The notes under the pieces were generated by a model. That model searched no databases. It was not told where the DNA came from and saw only the letters and a program-made list of their open reading frames with translations. A DNA stretch of 64,000 nucleotides from Cokeromyces recurvatus (lineage: Eukaryota; Mucoromycota; Mucoromycetes; Mucorales; Mucoraceae), in assembly GCF_025118155.1 (NCBI RefSeq), contig NW_026251387.1, positions 434,001 through 498,000 on the forward strand, given 5' to 3'. Positions 45,914 through 58,145 of the stretch are shown here, one piece after another. A program made the translations under genes and the position numbers. Within the stretch, counting starts at the first letter, position 1, and the number at the start of each line of letters is the position of its first letter.

Positions 45914-48125
45914 TTATTTTAAAGGATTCAAATCATCTTCTCCTTCTATACCAAAGGCGATATGAGGATCTTGCTCACTGTTTTTAGCAAATGTACCTAT
46001 TTGAATTCGAATATTCTTGGATTCGTTAAATACACGACCATAATTCAAATATGAGAAGCTCTGTAGCTGATATTCAGCTAAAGGTGTCATACGCATAGAT
46101 AATAAGGCAATTTGAGAGTTACCTCGAGCCACGCCTCTCATTTCTCTCATACTCACAGACCACACGATCGCCCACCAAATGATAGGTAAAAACAAACAAA
46201 TAAAGAGTGTATAAGCTACGTGTTGTTTTACATGATAGATAGGCTCTGAACTGAAGAATGCTTCACCACTATTGTATTGTGAATTAAGGCCTTGGTAATC
46301 ACGGTTTACAAAGGGGGCTTGGAAATAAGTATAATCAAAGGCCTGAAGTGCATCTCTCATAAAGTCTTCATAATACTTGGGGTCATTATCATTAGCAGTC
46401 GTCGCGTTGGAATGAGGACCGGTCCCTCCTTTGGTTTTTTCCAATCGCCATGCACTTAGATAATCATACATAGCATAGTATTTAGATACAATAAGCTCAA
46501 TAAGTAATGATTGTTGCATGATATAAGCATTTACCATGATGGCCCATTCTGGATGTGCTGTAAGGGCATCAAAATGAATGGTTGTATTATTACCAAGAAC
46601 ACGATCATAGTCCATAATAATGGGTATTGATGTTTCAGGTCCAACTTTCTGTAAAGTACCATTTGATGTTTGCCAATTTGACTAGAATATAAAAAAGGGA
46701 AAGAGTTAAAAAAGAAAAAATAAAAAAGAATGGATGGAGAGAGAGAGAGAGAGAGAGAGAGCATTAAAATAAAAAATATACCTACTGTATTAAGGCTTGA
46801 AGTAAAAAAGCATTTTTTAAACCCCATTTCAGTATAATTATTTGCTATACGAGAAAACAGATTCTTTTTGTTATACGCCATGACAAATTGCTGATCACCA
46901 ACATAGGGTCTATACTGTGGATCATAAATGAATTTATCAGCAAATAGACTTTTTATGTTTAACCCTGGTAAAAGAGGCTCGGTATAATTTAGCAAGTCAT
47001 AATAGGTACGTCCCAGCATTTCAGGTGCATAAAGAAACATGGGGAAATATTTTGTTTTACCCGCATAACTAATATTCAAGTTGGTGAAATACTCTTTTAA
47101 GATAATAAGGGTCGGATCAGTGCCATCTCTGAGCGCGATGGCCTTGTCATTTTCTGTTATCTCTGTACATGACATGGTAGTAGATATGAAACTGACATTC
47201 TTGAATTCACAGCGGATTGCCTGATTTGGACAGGTATAGAGCGGTACTGATTTGGAGCCTGTAGCTGCTTGAGCAAAGCTAGAAGTCGTGATATAAGCAT
47301 TCTTGGTTAATCCATTCATCTTGGGAGGCATACCACTGCCTTGCAAAGCACTGCGACCATTTATATCATACGGTTTAAAATAAAAGAATCGTGTATCAAT
47401 ACCTGAAGTAGTATAGTTGTTTATAAATGGTACAAGTATTTCTTGAGATAAGGGACTAATAGCTATAAGACCCATATTGAATACTAATGCTAAAATCAAT
47501 ATATGATCAAAGTGTAGAGCCTTTAATACTGTAATAAGTCCTATTATATAATATCCCTTGTTGTAGTTAGTATGTGTATTGTTTTTTTTTTTAGAGGAAA
47601 AAAAAACTAACTAACCTGAAATCCCCCTTGCGCAGCTATCATAAATATCTACAATTGTTAATTTAGCACCATTCTTTAAACGGACCCATTTGTACTCTGC
47701 AATCGCTCTATATACATATATAGAAAGAAATGGATTCATATTAGATATAAATCATGTATGATAATAGAATAAACTAACGTTGAAAGACCACTGGCTATGA
47801 AAATTACATTAATGCTGAGAATAAGAGAAACAAGCGAAGGAATTTTAAGACCCATGATTGTATAATCTAATGGTTTTCCATCTGCATGAAGAAATACAAA
47901 TAATAAAACAAGATTAAAAAGGGAAGGCACAAGAATGTTGAACAAAGGTTTTGCCAAGTATGAAATTGAATTCACTTGCTGATGAAGAAGTCCGTTCGAG
48001 TTAATATCATCTTTGTTCATAGACAAGTATTTTTTGCTATCATTCGTGTCGTATTTATTTGGTAAAGTGGTAGTATTGTGTTTCTTTTCTTCAGAAGACA
48101 TTCTACTGAGAGGAATCGTCTCCAT
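45914..48125 (-). CDS. Four-TM membrane protein with a large glycosylated ectodomain
   Basis: Exons 48125-47779, 47707-47616, 47528-46786, 46681-45914; 649 residues; family not recognised. A Ser/Lys-rich cytosolic N-terminus (about 1-55) is followed by TM1 (ILVPSLFNLVLLFVFL), TM2 (LVSLILSINVIFIASGL) and TM3 (ILILALVFNMGLIAIS). Then comes an ectodomain of about 360 residues with cysteines (YTCPNQAIRCEF; MSCTEI; KKCFF) and several N-x-S/T sequons (NNYTTS, NVSF, NISY, NYTE, NNTT). TM4 (AYTLFICLFLPIIWWAIVW) leads to a short tail. The topology resembles fungal plasma-membrane proteins of the DUF3176 kind, but I cannot confirm homology. Could be a surface sensor or transporter accessory. Confidence 0.72.
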
Positions 48126-49189
48126 ATGATGATCAGAAGAATATAAATTTGTAAAATGACAAAGACTATACTGTTAGTAGTCTTTATATGAAATAAGAAT
48201 AATAGCTAATAAATAAGGATTAACAAAAAGTAAGCATACTTTTATGTTTACTTATTTACCTTTATTATGTGTGTTTATTATATAGTTAGTAAAGAAAAGA
48301 AAAGAAAAGAAAAAAAAGTGAAATAAAAAAGTACAAATTTCTAAATAAACTATAAAGCTGTTATGAAAGAGAAGGCAATCCCACTAAACAAAAATAGAAG
48401 AATGGCATCCCTTTAATTTGCATAAATTCAGGAACAGTAGAATAAATTAAGCTTATATTGACGGAGATGTTATTATTTTTTAACTACTTTTCCCCTTTCT
48501 TTTTTTTTTTCCCCTCCCTAACTTAATCATACTGCAAAAGGGGAAATGAAATTATAAAAATTTAATATTTCTTTTCGATCTATGCAAATTCCATTGTACC
48601 TATTTTTTTAGCTTGCAGCAGATAAAAGTTCGAGATATAAACTTTAACTTTAATCTATTCTGTGGTCTATTACATCTTGAACAATGATCTTCACCAGTTA
48701 TATTCTTCTGCCTTGTTCTTTTCTCTCCTTTTCTTTTTTTTTTTTTTTCTTTTTTTCGCAGGTTCAAAAATCTGAAAACTCTTTAAATAAGGTGATCTTC
48801 TGTTAAACAAGAGAAATGAAACATTATTTTGTTTCTGTACCTTGTATACTGTAAAGATGTCTTTTTTTTTAGATGATATTCAATTTGCATATAAACACAG
48901 GAATTTACTGTAAACGAATATGTACTTCTTTATCATTTCATTATGTTGTTCTGCTTAACTATAACATGATTTTTCATCTTTGACGACCCCCTTTTTTTTT
49001 TTCTTTGGTTTTATTTCGCCTCTCAAAAAAAAAAAAAAAAAAAAAACTAACACTTCTTTACATCCAAATTAGGAATATATCAGTTTTTTTTTTTTTTTAT
49101 ATAGCAACAAAAAAAAATTTTTTTTATATATAAATACAAATATATTTTTTTTCTTCATTAACAGAAATTAACAATTTAATACATTAAAG
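48126..49189. other. Divergent intergenic region, about 1 kb
   Basis: Separates the four-TM protein (-) and the small zinc-finger gene (+). Pyrimidine-rich tracts and several T/A runs (48732-48748, 49025-49045, 49086-49098). No coding signal is seen. Confidence 0.5.
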
Positions 49190-49776
49190 ATGGGTAACGT
49201 AAGTATATTTATATAAAAAGAAAATAAAGAAACTAAATTAAAACACACACAAAAAAAAAGGAGGAGAATGGATAAAGTATAACATATAAATTGTATAATA
49301 GGGTCAAAAAGCACAAATGAAGCGTGAGCGTAACGCTAAGAACTCAAAGAAAGAACCTACTTCACAATTAAAGGCTGTAAGTAATTAGTTTTTTTTTTGC
49401 GTATATGTGTATGTATCTATACTAGACAGCTCGACTAATGTCCCTATGACTCTTCCTTTCTCTCTTTTTTTTTTGTATGGTTGTTGTTTAAAGAATCAAG
49501 CTGCAAAGAATATTATTTGTAAAACATGTTTTCAAACTTTCCTCTGTACTTCTCGTGAAAAAGCGTAAGTAATTGATATTAAAAGTGGAACAGATGAGTG
49601 ATCTTAACTTGATGTCATTAGTTTAACTGAACATGCTGAAAATAAACACAACAAGACAATGAAGGAATGTTTCCCTGGTAAGTGTTCTTTTTCTTTTTTT
49701 TTAAAAAAAAAAAAAAGGTAAATGGAAACAACAAATTAATCACATTTATTTATTTATAGACTTTGTTGCTGCTTAA
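49190..49776 (+). CDS. Small zf-met2/4F5-type zinc-finger protein
   Basis: Five tiny exons (49190-49198, 49302-49376, 49494-49564, 49622-49677, 49760-49776) give 75 residues, so no single frame reveals the gene. MGNGQKAQMKRERNAKNSKK is the basic SERF/4F5-like start of the family, and CKTCFQTFLCTS with EHAENKHNK forms a C2H2-type finger. It ends CFPDFVAA. Related proteins (plant At2g23090, animal ZNF706) are of uncertain function; the basic N-terminus suggests nucleic-acid or chaperone-like binding. The 9-nt first exon is supported by the MGNGQKAQ match across the junction. Confidence 0.87.
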
Positions 49777-49987
49777 TTATGATATTGCATTGATAGAATT
49801 CCTCTTAGTAAAGAGAAAAAAGAAATTACATTTATACATCATATCCTATTAATTATTTCAACTCCCTTTGGAAAAAGAAAAAAAAAAATTTATTACTTAA
49901 TTTTAAAATAAAATAAAAACATTAATACTGAAATGAAATTATTATGTTACAAAACTAATTAAATACACAATAACAGTAGCAGCTGAA

Positions 49988-50079
49988 ATGTATGTATGTA
50001 TGTGTCTGTGTGCGTGTATGTGTCTGTGTGTGTATGTCTCTGTGCGTGTATATGTCTGTGTATATGTGTCTGTGTCTGT

Positions 50080-50138
<59 letters not shown>
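49988..50138. repeat. Compound microsatellite (TG-rich then ATT)
   Basis: A TG/GTGTCTGTG-rich block (about 49988-50080) passes directly into about 19 copies of ATT (50081-50138). It lies in the 3' flank of the convergent zinc-finger and chitin deacetylase genes. Confidence 0.92.
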
Positions 50139-50178
50139 TTTTGTTTTTTTAAAAAAAAAAATATAAATATGGGATAAT

Positions 50179-51421
50179 TTAAAGCAAAGCCATAGCAGCA
50201 ACAATAGCAGTACCAAGAGTTAAAACACTAACACTTGTAAAAGTAGAAGTTGATCCTGAATGAGGAGCAGAAGCAGAAGCAGCATTGACAGATGTAGACA
50301 CGTCATCTGTATTTGCGGTTGCAGCATTAGTAGGAGCAGAGGAAGTAGCAGCAACGATAGGAGCTTCACTGGTAGAGGTAGCAACAGTAGTACTTGTTGT
50401 TGTAGCATTTGTTGCAATTTCAGTCATATTTTCCTTATAAACTTGAACATTATTGCATTGACCAGCAGGAACTAAAGTGTATTTCTTTTGAAGAACAGGC
50501 AAGATACGAATAGCAACATCGACAGTTTCCTTATAGAGATCATGTTCAAGAGAGATACCACCCACTTCAGCAGTAGCGGCTTCCTTTGCCCAGAGTGTAA
50601 CATTACCATCAATCCAAGATTCTTTATAGCCCTTTGGATTAGAGGCATAGGCCCAATCATTTGTATCATGATTCCAAATAATAGGAATAAAACCGAGGGC
50701 AGCGGCTACATCACGTACACGATCGTCAATGTCACCATAAGGAGGACGGAAGTAACGTGGAGAGACACCGGTGACTTCCTTAATGGCTAACTCATTCCAT
50801 TTTAATTCAGCTACAATTTGCTCGTTTGTCAAGGTTGTCATATAATTATGAGACCAAGTATGCATGGCAATTTCATGACCTGATTGATAAGCACGTAAAG
50901 CATATTCAGGGTACTTGACAACCTGTCCACCTACCATAAAGAAAGTAACCTTGACATTAACTGAATCGAGATAATCATATAATTTAGGACTGTATTCAGA
51001 AGGTCCATCATCATAAGTTAATGCCCATTGTCCTTTAGGACATTGATAAAGGTCATCTTTGCCGAAACAACCAGTAAAAGTCCAATCACAATAAGGATCT
51101 TGACCTGGAACTTCAGGCTGAGGACCTAATCATATATACATCTATGTTAAACTCTGTCCATCTATCTATCTAATTCCTCTTTTACTTACCAGCATTATTC
51201 AAATTTTTATAAACAGGAGCTTTCGTAACATTGATGTTTTTAATCAATTCAAGCCATTCAGGTTTAGCTGTAGGAATGACATAAGGTTCAGGATAAGTTT
51301 CAGTAAATTTAAAATTGGAGGTTGTTGTTGCTGTTGTTCCAGCACTTCTAACGTGCAATCCTGGATGAGCGTTTGCCACTGAAAGAGCGATACTGGCAAT
51401 AATGAAAATCTTTTGATACAT
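50179..51421 (-). CDS. GPI-anchored type chitin deacetylase
   Basis: Exons 51421-51190 and 51125-50179; 392 residues. Signal peptide MYQKIFIIASIALSVANA. A Cys-containing linker (YCDWTFTGCFGKDDLYQC) precedes the NodB domain, with TYDDGP, HTWSH, RPPYGDID, WNHDTNDW and SLEHDL (the metal-binding and catalytic set of carbohydrate esterase family 4). A Ser/Thr/Ala-rich tail of about 85 residues follows and ends in a hydrophobic stretch (VSVLTLGTAIVAAMALL) with small residues before it, as for a GPI signal. It matches Mucoromycota cell-wall chitin deacetylases that convert nascent chitin to chitosan. It differs from the soluble paralogue at 20989 by the added tail and linker. Confidence 0.93.
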
Positions 51422-52732
51422 AATGGAAGTTGATTTCTTTTCTTTAAAAAAAAAATAAAAGAATGGAAGAAAGGAAAGACAAATCTAGATATTATAAATT
51501 TTATTTATTTCAGGAAATATATATGTAGAAAGAAAGTGATGTATATGTTCTATTTTTTGAATTAAAGTAACACCAAATGAATTCCAGGAACATTATTATT
51601 AACGGATGTTAATGAATATGCCTGAATAGAAATTTCTTCTTTTTAACTAATTACAGAAATCAAAAAATTTCTTTTTTTTTTTTTTTTCGAAAATCTATTT
51701 TGTCAATTCTAATAATAGAGCTTATTGTTAATAATAAAACATTTAGTTTCATGTTGATAATGGAAAAATAAAAGATAGGATTACTATTACAATTATGTGA
51801 ATATTTCATTTCTCGTGTAAATACCCCATATTTAGTTTCTTATAAGTTATACAGTTATTTTTTTTTTTTTTTTTTAGTAGGAAAAAAAAAAACAAATAAT
51901 ACGAGTAACAATAAGAGAATCATCATAGTGGTATATAAGCATATATATATATATATATACATTTATACCGTGTTTTACAGTATAACAAGTAAAATGCTGC
52001 TATTCTTCCATTTTTGTGTGTCTTTTTTTAATAGATGGTAGTCATGGCAATTTATTATTTTATTTTATTACATACTATTTATAGAAGAAAAAATTTGTCT
52101 AGTGGGTGCTACAGACTAGCACAGAAACAAAATAAACTCTACTGCACGTTGATTGTACAAATTGTTACTGTGTAACAAGCTATAACGTATTGCCAAGATG
52201 ATAATATTTACTGTTGCAACCGACACAGACACATATTGTTATTATATTACATAATAATTAGATGAAGAGTGATTTACAATGATGATCATGTTACTTTTTC
52301 AATTTAAATAATACAAAAGGATACCTTTTTCCTCTCTCTCTCTCTCTCTCTTCTTTTAATCGTAGATTGAGATCAATCAATCTATTTTACAAACTTTATT
52401 ATGTAATATTGCCTACATTTGTTTACGCAATAATAATAATAATAATAATAGCAGCAATTTTCTTTTCATCAATGTTTGTTAAAAGAAAAAAATATTTATT
52501 CTTCATATATTGACACGAATCAATGTTATCACTTCTATAAAAGTAAAAATATAAAAGGTTGTTTGATAAGGATAACAACAAAAGATAAAGTGAGAAAAAA
52601 AGAGTCACAAAAAAAATCCGGGGGTGAAGTCTCCCGTAATTTTTATCTATATTCCCGTCATACTTTATTATTATTATTATTATACAAAAAGGACAATCTT
52701 TTTATTTTGTTTTGCTCTAATTCTATCACAAG
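51422..52732. other. 1.3-kb intergenic region
   Basis: Divergent promoters of the GPI-type deacetylase (-) and the PDX1-like gene (+). Contains (TA)n at 51942-51959, (CT)n at 52333-52351 and ATA/TAA repeats. A GC-richer hairpin (CGGGGG…CTCCCG, 52619-52636) lies about 100 bp before the PDX1-like ATG. No gene is seen. Confidence 0.5.
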
Positions 52733-54586
52733 ATGCATCGTATACTTGTTAATCGATTAGTGAATGCTACAAAGACATCTACTATAAAGTTAGGTAAGGA
52801 TTACAGTTTTATTTGTCACTGAATTTCAAATACCCCCTCCCAAACAGTAGATTAAAGTCATCTTTTCCTTCTCCCCTTTTTTCCCCCATTATTTTTTAAA
52901 TGAAGAGACGGTTGATTAACATTGCCATTGTAATAGGGTTTCATACTTCAACAAGTAATTCAGCCATAACACGTTTCAATTTACCTGCCATGAGTCCTAC
53001 CATGACAGAAGGAACTATTCATAGATGGGTAGTAAAAGAAGGGGATTCATTTTCTGCTGGTGATGTTCTTTTAGAACTTGAAACAGATAAAGCACAAATT
53101 GATGTTGAAGCAGCTGAGGATGGTGTATTGGCAAAGATTATCGTAATGTATCTTATTTTAATCTTTTTTTTAAAAAAAAAGAGAGAGAGAGAAAAAGAAA
53201 GGAGAAGAAATACACAATGACAAAGTGATATTTATATTTATACATATTATTTTAGCTTCCTGAAGGTAAAAAGAGTCCTGTTAATACATTAATCGCTCTT
53301 TTAGCTGAAGAAGGAGATGATATTTCTAATGTTGAAATCCCTGCTGATAAAGGAGAAGAAAAGGCTTCCCCTGTTGAAGAAAAGGAAAAAGGTAAAGGGA
53401 TAATGAAATTATAAAGAAGAGCTGTATTAACATAAAGAAAAAGCAACAGAATCTACTACTGCTAATAAAGCTGTTGTTTCACCTATTTCTCATCATGATA
53501 TTGACACAAGCAAATTAAAGAAACCTTTATCACCAGCCGTATTAAGTTTGGTAACAAAGTATGGTATTAAAGATGTTAGTCTTATTGAACCTTCAGGATA
53601 TGGAGGCCGTATCTTAAAAGGTGATGTTCTGGCCTATCTTGGTTTAATTAAACCTAAACCTGCTCCTAAGCCTACTTTGACAGCAGCACCCCCTAGAGAT
53701 CAAATCATATTTGCAAAGGTTAGTAGAATGAATAGGAGAGATAATAGATCAGGAAAATTGACTAATTGTATATTCTTTTTTTTAAAAAAAAAAAAAGCCA
53801 AAGGTTAAAGAAGAAGAAAAAGAAATTAAAAAAGAAGCTCCTCCTACTTTTATTAGTAAAAAAATAACAGTTGATCCTCTTTTCAATTTACGCCAATCTT
53901 TAAATGGTATTAAAACAAAAAAAAAAAAAAAAGATTTGAATTATACATGTGTATCTATATATAACACATATCATTATTTTATTAGAGCAACATGGAACTT
54001 GTGTTAGTGTTAATGATTTCATCGCTAAAGCAGCTGAACGCGCTTTACAAGACGTGACTACGCGTTCATCTTTTGATAATAATAAGAAGAAGAATATTAT
54101 TTACAATAATGTTAAATCATTCTCAGAAACAAAATACAATGGTGGTACTTTCAAGTAAAGTAGTACATAATACAAATGGCATGTATTCTATTCTAAATCT
54201 ATTGTTGTATATATAGGATATTTAATCTAGCTGATCCTGTTTATGATTTTATCTCGGATTCTTATACAAATGCAAAGCCATATATTATGCAAGTAGGAGG
54301 TAGTAAACGATATTCAATGCAACAAGCAAAAAAATCAGAAAATCAAGAAATGCTTGACTTGATTGATTATCTTGGTGATGAAAAAACTAGCGTCACTAAA
54401 TATAATCATATTCGACTTTCAACTCAACAAACACCTAAAATTAATTTCTTAAATGAACCAAAGAAGCAGAATCGATATGAAATTGAAGTAAAACTTGATG
54501 GAGGAATTCCAAATGATCCAAAAGCAAATGCTTTCCTTGATCGAGTCGAATATTATATTAGAAATCCTAATGAATTAGTTGTATAA
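52733..54586 (+). CDS. PDX1: PDX1-like E3-binding protein of pyruvate dehydrogenase
   Basis: Exons 52733-52793, 52937-53142, 53256-53391, 53438-53718, 53798-53906, 53986-54154, 54217-54586; 443 residues. A basic, Ser/Thr-rich mitochondrial targeting start is followed by a lipoyl domain ([31 protein letters not shown] with the lipoyl-Lys). A Lys/Pro linker leads to the peripheral subunit-binding domain ([32 protein letters not shown]). The C-terminal part aligns loosely with the E2 catalytic core but lacks the His-x-x-x-Asp acyltransferase motif, which separates PDX1/E3BP from true dihydrolipoamide acetyltransferase. It docks dihydrolipoamide dehydrogenase into the complex. Confidence 0.88.
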
Positions 54587-55070
54587 TAATAAATTAAGCA
54601 TTCTTACTATTTACACGAGATAGAAAGAAAGAAAAAAAAAAGTATGTAAATAGAGTCAGAGTGACATCATCTTCGTTTCACTTAAATTAAAAATATTTAT
54701 ATAGAGATAATGGAAAAAAGAAACCATCTCATTTAACGTAGCTCTTTCTCTCCTCCTCCTCCTCCCCCCAAAAAAAAAGAAAGAAACCTTTCCATAATTA
54801 AAAAGTGATGAATTTCGTTCGAGTTATCATAAATACTTAATTATAGTAGTACTGCTACTTCACTTTATAAACCTTCTTTTTATAATTAGCACATTATTAC
54901 ATAAAAAAGAAGAAATGATATCATAATTTAACCCATGAAAACTATATAACAACCACAAGTTCTAGCCAATTCTAACCTTTTGATTTCCGGGGATTTTATA
55001 TCACCAAATGATGATATGCCGTGTAATTTTTTTTTTTTTTTTTAACTATTATTAACTAAAAAAAAAACTG
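54587..55070. other. Spacer before the inverted-repeat element
   Basis: 3' flank of the PDX1-like gene; C-rich and T-rich low-complexity runs. No gene is seen. Confidence 0.5.
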
Positions 55071-55269
55071 TGTTTAAAAATAGATTCAACCACATTTTTT
55101 TAATCTTAAGATTCAGATGATTTTAATTTTTTTTTTTTGTGGATAAAGTAAAATGGAATTACGCACAAATCTGGAAAGCAAATTCAGAAAAAATGAATAT
55201 CCATTTTAGAATGAATATAGTTTTTTTTTTAGATAAATTAGTAAATTGCTTTTTTAAATGATGTGTTAC
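55071..55269 (+). repeat. Left inverted-repeat arm, about 199 bp
   Basis: Reverse complement of 58146-58356. It includes the palindrome AATCTTAAGATT and the shared block ACGCACAAATCTGGAAAGCA. Confidence 0.92.
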
Positions 55270-56360
55270 AAATTTTTACTAAAAAAAAAAAAGAAAAAAA
55301 AAAAGACGCGTGTTACCATCTTTCGGAAACCTGCTATTGACCTGTCATTATAGTTGGAATGAACTTTTAGTCGAATTCCTTTAATCAACTGTTACAATCC
55401 ATGATACAATTTCCAGCTGGTACCCATTTTGACTTTTGACGCACGTCTTGGTTATTATATATAAAAAAAAATGTTTTTTTTCTTTCCTATCTTTACGCCC
55501 CACAACTAGTGTTTTGTTTGTTATTAGCTGAAAGGTTGAAAGGCTTACTTTCAGTTGGTCTTTCATCATTGTTATGAGTGTTGTTAAAATAATCTATTTT
55601 TTTTTTTACAATAGTTGATATATAAGACTAGAAGTAACTTTTAGACTACCATAACACTAAACATAGGCTATACTTATTTGCAATAGTAATACTAATATTA
55701 AACATTTGTAACGATATTCTCCCACTTTATAAAAGTGTCTGGATTCATGTCGGCATATCAATATATCAGAAAAATAAGGCACCATTTTTTCTTTTTTTTT
55801 TTAGAAAAAAAGCATGTATCATGTAACTTTAAGGTGATAAACATTATAATAAAAGGAGTCCATCATGACACAAAAATTTTATCATGATCAATAGGAAAGT
55901 GCATATTATATATTCTGTAAGACTTTATTAGTGTCTGGTGTCTCCCCCACCTCTCACCATCATAGCAGCTTCATATTCATTCGGCATGTTGGAAGCAAGC
56001 AATTCAAGTAGACCATTGCTTATATCACACTGCTCCTTTTTTGAAGATATACCTTCAACTGATATTCATCATCATCAAACCGAGTTCTGCTATTTTGTAG
56101 GCACTTTTTAAAGATAGGCCCAGATGATATATATATATATGTATATACAACAAAAATAAAATATTTAATAAAACTTTTTCTTTTACAATATTTACTTTTT
56201 TAAATAATGTTTAAGGCTGTATTCGTATTTTTATTAACTTTACCATATGCGACTTTTTTTTTTTTTTGTGAACTAAATGTATTGTATTATTTAGTTGTGA
56301 AATGTAAAAGAAAAAAACTGCAGAAAAAATATATATCATACGAAAAAAAAAGATATTATG

Positions 56361-57281
56361 AGTGCGAGAGATTGGGAGCGCCTTCAACAAGCAAAGGTAT
56401 ACATATTCTTGTATACATATTAATATTCTGAACAAGTATCTCTTTTATTGATAATGTTTATATGAATAGTAGGTTCGAAAAGACAAATGAAAATAACGAG
56501 ACAAGTAAAAGTTAAAGATTTGAAAAAAAAAAAATACATACATGTATAAAAACCATGTTGCCAAATAATAAGCTTGTTAAAAAGATAGTAGACGAGTACT
56601 GTTATTAGTATGTTTGTGGTGGTAGCCTTGTATGGCCAGAGAAAGCTGTATCTATTTCTAGCAAACAAAAGGCTATGATAGATGCAATTTGTACTCGTCT
56701 ACTTGAAATTCTTATGCCAAAATCAGCTACACCAAAAAAAAAGGTTTGTCTGCATTTCCAGAAGAATAGACTCCAATGTTTAGCAAAATAATGAGAGTAT
56801 ATGAATTCTAACACCAAATGCAACAACAAGAATTGTTTTCTCTTCCTCAATTACTTTCTTTGTGCCCAAGTCCCTTTTTTTAAAGTAGAGATTTATTACA
56901 ATAAATCTAAGCACTCTTTCCGCATTTGCAGGTATAAAGTTAAAAAAAAAAAACTTTTATAAAGATAGACTTGCGATGTTTAGTAACGTCTTTAATTTTT
57001 TTAAAAAAAAAGGCTACCGTTATATGAATAAGTTTCTATATAGACATACACTAATTACTTTATGAACAACTCAAACAAAAAAATATACATATTTGTATAT
57101 ACATTTTTGGCAATTTAATCAAGACAGACGATTTTACAGCAGATGTAACATTACTTGAGGACCCAAGCGATTATAAATACTATTCAAATCAAGATATTCA
57201 TATTTGAGAATTGGATGATGTTGTACAAAGCTTTAATTATGACAGTTACCCTATCTGCACCTTAGATCTTGGTCGTAGCCA

Positions 57282-57324
<43 letters not shown>

Positions 57325-57886
57325 ATAGCACATGGAGAGGATGAAATACCGCCATCAGATAAGAAGATGCTCCACTAAAGGAGTACTATATTGACTGATA
57401 GTATAGTATTAGAATTCGATTTCTTTATATATCTTTGAATTCGCTATTAAATAAAGGTTCAAGAAGATTCAAGCATTATAACATTTCCTATTTTGTTCTT
57501 CAGGTCTAAAATACATTTTATATAATATACAAAAGTTGAATTTTTATTTCTAATTACAAATGTACTTGTTAGAAGTCAAAAAAAACAGTATTGGGAATCC
57601 AAGAAGTCTGTAGTCTAATGGGAAGCAAGCTACCTGTTATTGCTTTTGGCACGGGTATCAAGGATAGAGATGCTATTCATTTCAAAGGATTAATAGAAGT
57701 TTTATGAGAAACTTTAAAATGTCGGTAGAAAAATGGGAGGGGGGGGAGAGAGGTTGATTTTTGCCGACGTGGATGAATTTTGTACCTCAAGGATAATCTA
57801 ATAATTTGATATTATGGCATTGATTAATTTTTTTTTTTAAATAGGTATGAAACTCATGTTGGCAAAGAGCCTTTATAAATGCATTT
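56361..57886 (+). pseudogene. Decayed Fanzor (TnpB-like RNA-guided nuclease) gene
   Basis: Several plus-strand fragments fall in the order expected for Fanzor. A possible start exon MSARDWERLQQAK (about 56361) ends at GTATAC. Next is KAMIDAICTRLLEILMPKSA (about 56670-56730), then TDDFTADVTLLEDPSDYKYY (57125 on). After an in-frame TGA comes YPICTLDLGRSQ (57247-57282), which fits the RuvC-I D-x-G-[RK] block. A 38-T run splits this from AHGEDEIPPSDKK. LPVIAFGTGIKDRDAIHFKG follows (57633-57692), the FG-x-G region, and last LIFADVDEFCTSR (57754-57792), the RuvC-III DE[FY]xTS signature. Stops and frame changes separate them, and the zinc-finger CxxC pairs usually following TS are not visible. No product is expected. 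Confidence 0.55.
57284..57321. repeat. Poly(T) tract, 38 T
   Basis: Interrupts the Fanzor-like frame directly after the RuvC-I-like block. Confidence 0.9.
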
Positions 57887-58145
57887 ATAGGACTTTATCA
57901 TATTCAAGCTTGCCAAAAGCTGTAGAATATGATAGCAAAGAGATATAAATACATCAAAAAAAAACATTTTCAATATCATCCAGAAGGAATTAGATAACTG
58001 CAGTCGTCTGCCAAGAAGAGAAGTTTTTTTTTCTATATATTCATGTATATATATACACATACAAATAAATATTTATATGTATATATCACCATATCGAACA
58101 TGGTTTCCTTTCTCTTTTGGGGAAGAAAGATTTAGATTTTCATAG

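Noticed and set aside
52619..52636. GC-rich hairpin in the PDX1-like 5' region
   Set aside because: Six-base stem without further support; not enough to call a regulatory RNA.
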